Of a stretch of 44,627 nucleotides of DNA, positions 40,118 through 44,627 are shown one piece after another. The notes under the pieces were generated by a model, which ran no database searches, was not told the DNA's origin, and was given only the letters and a program-made list of their open reading frames with translations. The stretch's first letter is position 1; each line of letters starts with the position of its first letter. The DNA lies in assembly GCA_000431315.1 (NCBI GenBank), contig HF989700.1:34903-79529 (forward strand). Reading direction: 5' to 3'. This stretch comes from Brachyspira sp. CAG:484 (GTDB lineage Bacteria > Cyanobacteriota > Vampirovibrionia > Gastranaerophilales > Gastranaerophilaceae). The translations under genes were made by a program, and so were the position numbers.

Positions 40118-40151
40118 TTGTTTTTTAATAAGTTTTTTATATAATATTTAT
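40118..40151 (+). promoter_or_regulatory. LysR gene promoter (putative leaderless start)
   Basis: TTGTTT (40118-40123), 16 bp, TATAAT (40140-40145), 6 nt, ATG at 40152. No Shine-Dalgarno. Confidence 0.65.
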
Positions 40152-41060
40152 ATGAACACAAATCAGTTAAAATATGTTGTAACTGTAGCTGATGAGATGA
40201 GTTTTTCCAGAGCCGCACAGAAGTTGTACATCTCCCAGCCGTCTTTGAGCCAGAGCATACAGCTTTTGGAGAAAGAGCTTGGGGTTTTGATATTTTCGCG
40301 TAAACCTTTAAAGCTTACATATGCCGGAGAAATTTTTATTGACTGGGCAAAGAAAGTTCTCTCATCCGGAACTCAGATAAAACAAAGAATAGCAGATGTT
40401 TCACAGCAGAAAGAAGTGAAGCTTGTTGTAGGAATGTCGCCTTACCGTTCTACATATATTCTTCCTCCTGTAATAATGAAGTTTAAGGAAGAATTTCCGA
40501 ATTGCAAAATTGTTCTTGAAGAACATCCTTCCAATATATTACAGTCATTAATGGATGATGAAAAAATTGATTTGCTGATAGATATTCCAAACCCTGACAC
40601 ATATACGTATGCAAGTTTTCCGGTTGCAAAAGAAAAAATTCTTGCCGCTGTTCCCGCAGAATGGAATATTGAATTTGAACAGGGTGATGAATATCCGGTT
40701 ATTTCTCTTTCTTCATTAAAAGACAAGCCTTTTATTCTCTTAACAAAAAGACAACAGATAGGGAAAATTGCCAGAAATCTCTGTATGCAGTGCGGTTTTG
40801 AGCCTCAAACAACTCTTGAATGCCATAATATTGAAACGGCTTTCGCTATGATAACGACAGGACTTGGTGCATCTTTTATTCCTGAACTTTTTGTAAAGCA
40901 TTATATGAAAAGTAATGAAGTAAAATGTTTTATGATTAAGGATTACTTTCCGGAAAGAGAAATAGCAGTTGTTTACAGTAAAGAAAAATATCTTACTCTA
41001 GCTGCTTCAAGGTTTGTAGAGCTTCTGAAAGATTTTATTAAAAACAGCCGGCATATATAA
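40152..41060 (+). CDS. LysR-family transcriptional regulator
   Basis: 302 residues. The LysR HTH is MNTNQLKYVVTVADEMSFSR, AAQKLYISQPSLSQSIQLLE, then KELGVLIFSRKPLKLT; the effector domain follows from about residue 90. The effector is unknown. It is upstream of and in line with mrp (49-base gap); autoregulation is common in the family but its site was not identified. Between them TGACAAA-TTTT-TTTGTCA is a small palindrome (about 41061-41078). Confidence 0.92.
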   Translation: MNTNQLKYVVTVADEMSFSRAAQKLYISQPSLSQSIQLLEKELGVLIFSRKPLKLTYAGEIFIDWAKKVLSSGTQIKQRIADVSQQKEVKLVVGMSPYRSTYILPPVIMKFKEEFPNCKIVLEEHPSNILQSLMDDEKIDLLIDIPNPDTYTYASFPVAKEKILAAVPAEWNIEFEQGDEYPVISLSSLKDKPFILLTKRQQIGKIARNLCMQCGFEPQTTLECHNIETAFAMITTGLGASFIPELFVKHYMKSNEVKCFMIKDYFPEREIAVVYSKEKYLTLAASRFVELLKDFIKNSRHI

Positions 41061-41109
41061 TGACAAATTTTTTTGTCAGCGTTATGATTGTTCAGTGAGG
41101 GAGAATGTT

Positions 41110-41895
41110 ATGGAAAATCCGAATGAAATAAAAAAAGAGAATATAAATAAAATTAAAAATAAGATAGTTGTTCTTTCAGGTAAAGGCGGAGTCGGCAAAA
41201 GTACTGTTGCTGTAAATCTGGCGGCAGAACTTGCTAAAAAGGGTTATAAAGTAGGACTGCTTGACGTTGATGTTCATGGACCCAGCGTTCCGACATTACT
41301 TGGGCTTGAACTGGGGCAGCCGACATCTGATGGAAAATATATTTATCCGGTGAACTATAATGATAACTTAAAAGTTATTTCAGTAGGATTTATGATTGAA
41401 GATCTTAATGCTCCTATTATCTGGCGCGGTGCAATGAAAGTTAACTTTATAAATCAAATGCTTTCTGATGTTATGTGGGGTGAAATTGATTATTTTATCG
41501 TTGATTGTCCGCCCGGAACAGGTGATGAACCTTTGTCTGTAATTCAGGCACTTGGTGAAGATGTAAAGGCTGTTGTTGTTACCACACCGCAAAAACTCGC
41601 TACTGTGGATGTGAGAAAGTCTATTAATTTCTGCAAAAAATTAAATCTTAAGATTCTCGGCGTGATTGAAAATATGAGCGGATTTGTTTGCCCGGATTGC
41701 GGCAAGACTGTAGAAATATTCAAGTCAGGCGGAGGCAGGCAGATGGCAGAGGAAATGAATGTAAAATATCTTGGCAAAATCCCGCTGGAAGTTTCTGTTG
41801 TGAATGCTGATGATAACGGAACTCCATTTGTAGAAGCTTTCCCTGCGTCTGAAACTGCAAAAGCAATGAGTAAAATTGTTGATGAAATATTATAA
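41110..41895 (+). CDS. Mrp/NBP35-family iron-sulfur carrier ATPase
   Basis: 262 residues. Deviant Walker A GKGGVGKST, GLLDVDVHGPSVPTLLG, DYFIVDCPPGTGDEPLSV, and the Fe-S CxxC (CPDC in GFVCPDCGK). Loads [4Fe-4S] clusters onto apoproteins. The ATG at 41110 (GAGGGAGA nearby) is preferred to a GTG at 41095. It overlaps the next gene convergently by 6 bp. Confidence 0.93.
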   Translation: MENPNEIKKENINKIKNKIVVLSGKGGVGKSTVAVNLAAELAKKGYKVGLLDVDVHGPSVPTLLGLELGQPTSDGKYIYPVNYNDNLKVISVGFMIEDLNAPIIWRGAMKVNFINQMLSDVMWGEIDYFIVDCPPGTGDEPLSVIQALGEDVKAVVVTTPQKLATVDVRKSINFCKKLNLKILGVIENMSGFVCPDCGKTVEIFKSGGGRQMAEEMNVKYLGKIPLEVSVVNADDNGTPFVEAFPASETAKAMSKIVDEIL

Positions 41896-42669
41896 TTTAT
41901 TTATGTAATAAACAACATTATCAGCCCATTTATCACCGACAGACTTATCGCAGTATTTGCCTGAAAGTCCCAGCTCTTCTATTGTCTGAATATTATTCTT
42001 TGTGTGCTTCTGGATAATCTTTGCCATGGCTTCAATGCAGTCATCAACATTTTGAAATTTTAATGTGCCCTTTTTTCCTACAAGCCCTCCGATGTTGTTG
42101 CGTTTTCTTGCTGCATATGATGTTCCGCGTCCGGATTCCAGCATTGAAATTGCTACCAGAACACTAGGATTTACCCCATGCCGTTCTGCACTATTTATAA
42201 AGCTTTTTCCTTTGCCGAAAAGCGGGTTCTTCGTTTTGTCACCTTTTTTCTTCTCAAGAAGTTTTGATATTAAATAATCAAGTTCTTCAGGACTTCCGTC
42301 ATATTTTGCCGTTAGACTTGGAGAGTTTCTGGTGAATTTATTTCGCGGTTTTATATTTGCGCTGCTGAAAGGTAAAGGTTCGGGCGACCCGTTTAGTTTA
42401 TATCTTTTTAAGCCGTTTCCAAGTATTACTCCTGATTTATTTATCGAAGCAGAATTAATTCTTGCTGCAATCTCTGCAGTATGCGGGCTTTGGGTTAAAG
42501 CTTCTGCTACAATCATTACCCCTGGCAGGAGTTTTTTTAGCGCAATTTCTTTTGAAAAAGTAAGTTCCGATGCTAGTACTTTTACTGCACGCTGTGGAAT
42601 TTTTCTGGCAATAATCATATTCCGTTTCATACGATACGGATTTGCATAATTGATTTTGGGTAAACGCAT
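41890..42669 (-). CDS. Glucosaminidase-domain protein (FlgJ/Atl-like C terminus)
   Basis: 259 residues. Residues about 150-259 are a lysozyme-like glucosaminidase domain that cleaves peptidoglycan glycan chains: SFINSAERHGVNPSVLVAIS, MLESGRGTSYAARKRNN, IGGLVG, ADNVVYYINKL; the catalytic Glu is in MLESG. The N-terminal 145 residues are basic and low in complexity, with no signal peptide seen, so how it would reach the wall is unclear. No flagellar genes are nearby. Poor ribosome binding site (AAGGA about 11 nt before). Confidence 0.75.
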   Translation of the reverse strand: MRLPKINYANPYRMKRNMIIARKIPQRAVKVLASELTFSKEIALKKLLPGVMIVAEALTQSPHTAEIAARINSASINKSGVILGNGLKRYKLNGSPEPLPFSSANIKPRNKFTRNSPSLTAKYDGSPEELDYLISKLLEKKKGDKTKNPLFGKGKSFINSAERHGVNPSVLVAISMLESGRGTSYAARKRNNIGGLVGKKGTLKFQNVDDCIEAMAKIIQKHTKNNIQTIEELGLSGKYCDKSVGDKWADNVVYYINKL

Positions 42670-42763
42670 ATATTTATAGTCCTTATATTTACATATACAA
42701 TTTTGTATAAAGAAAAAATTTTTTCAAGTGCTTATAAAAATAAAATTGTACCATATACAACTA

Positions 42764-42793
42764 TTGACAAAATTATACTCTTAGATTTATATT
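42764..42793 (+). promoter_or_regulatory. Promoter of the structured leader
   Basis: TTGACA (42764-42769), 18 bp, TATATT (42788-42793); expected start near 42800. Confidence 0.7.
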
Positions 42794-42799
42794 ATTTAT

Positions 42800-42921
42800 A
42801 TGATAAAAATATTTGCTGTAAAATCATCAAATTCATCCTCCTCCTGCGGGCACCGAAAAGGGACTTGCATGAATTTTGGCGTATAAATTTTGATTTACAG
42901 CAGAATTTAAAAAAGATTTTT
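42800..42921 (+). ncRNA. Structured leader RNA, riboswitch- or attenuator-like
   Basis: The 312-base gap before 42982 holds no gene. P1: GCTGTAAAATCA (42815-42826) with TGATTTACAGC (42891-42901), one bulge. P2: AAATTCAT (42829-42836) with ATGAATTT (42869-42876). The apical loop holds AAGGGACTT (42858-42866), an exact complement of AAGTCCCTT (42923-42931), the 5' arm of the terminator just downstream. Two exclusive folds are possible. No known riboswitch class was recognised; a stand-alone small RNA is the alternative. Confidence 0.55.
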
Positions 42922-42950
42922 AAAGTCCCTTCGTTTTGGAGGGACTTTTT
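42922..42950 (+). terminator. Terminator of the leader, upstream of 42982-44526
   Basis: AAAGTCCCT (42922-42930), loop, AGGGACTTT (42940-42948), then TT. Placed 32 bases before the ATG of the next gene, as in transcription attenuation. Confidence 0.8.
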
Positions 42951-42981
42951 AGTGTGCAGATAATAATTTTAAGGAAAATAA

Positions 42982-44526
42982 ATGAACTTAGCAGTTACAA
43001 ATTACCATAGAGAACAACAAAAAAGAAAGTATACACCGGCATTTAAAGGTCCTCTGGACGGAGCTCTCACAGGTACGCTCAGACTTCTTGATACAAATGA
43101 AATGGCAAATGCTGTTTTGATAGATTTGGGGGCAATGGTAGCGCCAAGAACTTATATTGATACGAAAAAACGAAATAAAGATGCTGGTTTTGAAACTTTT
43201 TTCCGGGAAATCAGCGGTACATTTATTAATTGCCTTTCTGCCGGTCTGATTGCCGCCGGAATTTCTGCAGTAACAGCAAAGAGGCTTCAGCCTGAAGTTG
43301 CAATAAATCATAAAAGCTGGTTCAGTGATGATTCAATAAGTTTATTAAAAAAAGCCTGGGATAGCAGCGGAGGAAAAGTAGAAGATTATATTGCGCTTAT
43401 TCTGGATAATATGTCTGCCAGAGATGGGAAAAAAGTTGTGGCATTTAAAGATATTGATTGGAAAAATGTTGAATGGGCAGATGAAAAAAGCTGGAAAAAT
43501 TTCTGGTGGAATAATACTAATTATGCTAAAACAGCTGAAACATTGAAAAGCAGAGATGGAATTATAAAAACGTTTGCGGCAGTTATAAAAGATAAAAATC
43601 TTGATGCCGGTGATAAAAAATATATATTTAAAATTATGGAGGCAAGGATTACTAATGCCCTTGGCGCTAACAGGAGTGTTGATGTTAATATAGGCGGGAA
43701 CAAATTGAACTCAGCTCTTTCCCATATTTTACGAGATACATATGATATGGGAAAAGATGTGTTCACAAATAAAAGTATTAATATTGATGCTGCAATTGCA
43801 AAAATTAAGCGGGTTAATAAAATCAAAATTTTCGGGGCGCTTTCTCTTGCTTCAATACTTGGGCTTACTAATCAATATATAAACAGGAAATTAACCGAAA
43901 AACGTACAGGTAAAAAAGGTTTTGTCGGCGATGTCGATTACCAGGAGCGTAAAAAGCCGATACAAAACCAGGATAAAAAAGGGCTTTTATTAAAAAAAAT
44001 TCTCGCATCTGCCGGTATGGTAGCTATGACTATTGGTGTTATGAGGGTAAAAAGTCCTAAAGATTTCATCCGCAAGCTCCAGTTTACCGGACCTGTTTCA
44101 AGCGGAAACGCTATTAAGACTGTATACGCTTCAACAATTGTTGGAAGGTTTCTTGCTGCAGACAGCAATACAGAGCTGAGAGAATCCGTTACAAGGGATT
44201 ACTTCGGATTTTTAAATTGGCTTGTCCTCGGCGGGTTTGCTGCTAAAGGTACAGCAAATCTTCTGGATAAAAAACAGGAAAATCTTTTTAATATTAATAA
44301 AGAAGGAAAAGGCATTAAGCACTGGCTAAACGATATTACCCTCAAAACTCATGCTGAAATTGCGGCAAAAGGGAAGGATTTTGCCAGAAAAAACATCTGG
44401 AAGCTTAACACTGCTCATATTGCAGGTTTGGCATATTCAGCACTTGCTCTGGGTGTGCTTCTGCCTGTTATTAATATTTATATGACAAACAAAAAAGCCA
44501 AAAACAAACCGCATTTAACAGCTTGA
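42982..44526 (+). CDS. Large F-x-G-motif membrane protein (unknown function)
   Basis: 514 residues. The N terminus has TPAFKGPLDG (F21-x-G23). The block VAPRTYIDTKKRNKDAGFET, FREISGTFINCLSAG resembles the RPxFxMMD ... REAL module of 39469-40002 and 38841-39467. Hydrophobic segments at about 77-94, 276-290, 337-351, 408-424 and 480-500. A Lys-rich tail ends the protein. No recognised family. AAGGAAA precedes the ATG 8-9 nt away. Preceded by the leader with a terminator. Confidence 0.7.
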   Translation: MNLAVTNYHREQQKRKYTPAFKGPLDGALTGTLRLLDTNEMANAVLIDLGAMVAPRTYIDTKKRNKDAGFETFFREISGTFINCLSAGLIAAGISAVTAKRLQPEVAINHKSWFSDDSISLLKKAWDSSGGKVEDYIALILDNMSARDGKKVVAFKDIDWKNVEWADEKSWKNFWWNNTNYAKTAETLKSRDGIIKTFAAVIKDKNLDAGDKKYIFKIMEARITNALGANRSVDVNIGGNKLNSALSHILRDTYDMGKDVFTNKSINIDAAIAKIKRVNKIKIFGALSLASILGLTNQYINRKLTEKRTGKKGFVGDVDYQERKKPIQNQDKKGLLLKKILASAGMVAMTIGVMRVKSPKDFIRKLQFTGPVSSGNAIKTVYASTIVGRFLAADSNTELRESVTRDYFGFLNWLVLGGFAAKGTANLLDKKQENLFNINKEGKGIKHWLNDITLKTHAEIAAKGKDFARKNIWKLNTAHIAGLAYSALALGVLLPVINIYMTNKKAKNKPHLTA

Positions 44527-44551
44527 TAAGGTATAGATAATTTGTTATAAT
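44523..44551 (+). promoter_or_regulatory. Promoter of the next transcription unit
   Basis: TTGATA (44523-44528), 17 bp, TATAAT (44546-44551). It overlaps the stop of 42982-44526; expected start near 44558. Confidence 0.7.
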
Positions 44552-44592
44552 AAAACAGGACACAACCCGGGTAAACGAAAATCCTAACAGGT

Positions 44593-44620
44593 AAAACAAA
44601 TAAGAAAAAATATTTGTTTT
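44593..44620 (+). other. Hairpin in the leader of the cut-off unit
   Basis: Perfect 10-bp AAAACAAATA / TATTTGTTTT, loop AGAAAAAA. Belongs to a leader whose gene is outside the window. Confidence 0.5.
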
Positions 44621-44627
44621 CGAGGCG

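Noticed and set aside
42800..42950. 6S, SRP or a known riboswitch for the 42.8-kb leader
   Set aside because: The SRP apical GGAA motif and the consensus cores of classes I know (TPP, cobalamin, c-di-GMP, fluoride, ZTP, guanidine) were not found. The rod-like fold is only superficially like 6S.
1..44627. CRISPR arrays, IS elements, prophage genes, rRNA operons
   Set aside because: No regularly spaced direct repeats, transposase, integrase, capsid or terminase genes, and no rRNA sequence were seen on either strand.

Overview
The window is AT-rich bacterial chromosome with almost no phage or plasmid genes. Several things point to a Gram-negative-type envelope: a TolC-like channel with a periplasmic adaptor, an autotransporter, a small beta-barrel protein and type IV pilin-like proteins. 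Together with a class A RNase P RNA, Mini-RNase III, a Fe-S/anaerobe flavour (ferredoxin-nitroreductase, Mrp, TSCPD protein) and several lineage-specific proteins with an N-terminal F-x-G motif, the best guess is a gut member of the non-photosynthetic cyanobacterial relatives (Vampirovibrionia/Melainabacteria, order Gastranaerophilales). This is inference from family content remembered, not from a database search.

Layout. 1-2.8 kb: tail of an unknown gene, then hom-thrC (threonine synthesis). 2.8-8.9 kb: a pilin-like gene divergent from a small XRE regulator with paired palindromic operators, two TPR proteins flanking a metallophosphoesterase and a beta-lactamase-fold hydrolase, an HTH/zinc-ribbon protein and an F-x-G protein. 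8.9-11.3 kb: recA, a MerR-like coiled-coil protein, rnpB and a structured non-coding element that has a relative at 2.8 kb. 11.3-13.8 kb: a diversity-generating retroelement (DGR): a DGR-type reverse transcriptase followed by a pilin-like target whose 3' end shows the NNC-codon signature of adenine mutagenesis. The target's start codon is separated from its reading frame by a run of twelve G, so it is out of frame as given and may be phase variable. No template repeat was found.

13.8-18.8 kb: TrmB-type regulator, a secreted Lys-rich protein, Mini-RNase III, an F-x-G protein, tRNA-Ala(TGC) and three unknown genes. 18.8-25.4 kb: a complete multidrug/drug-type ABC efflux operon (TetR, TolC-like, HlyD-like, double-ATPase, two ABC-2 permeases), organised like cecR-ybhGFSR plus an outer-membrane channel, with a palindrome inside a consensus promoter. 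25.5-33.9 kb: aldose epimerase, an EndoQ-UvrD fusion, an outer-membrane protein, DUF488, an autotransporter split at a T7 run, and Bcp. 33.9-44.6 kb: ferredoxin-nitroreductase, a DegT-like enzyme, TSCPD protein, class II photolyase, nitroreductase, PQ-loop-like protein, a family of related membrane proteins, LysR, Mrp ATPase, a glucosaminidase-domain protein, and a leader with a riboswitch-like antiterminator/terminator arrangement ahead of a large membrane protein. A promoter and hairpin at the end start the next transcription unit, which is cut by the window edge.

The strongest window-wide signals outside single genes are: (1) at least seven genes have a TATAAT/TAAAAT box exactly 6-7 nt before the ATG and no Shine-Dalgarno, suggesting leaderless mRNAs beside a set of genes with normal GGAGG sites; (2) the DGR target that combines hypermutation with a homopolymer switch; (3) the leader at 42.8 kb; (4) two copies of an uncharacterised non-coding element.
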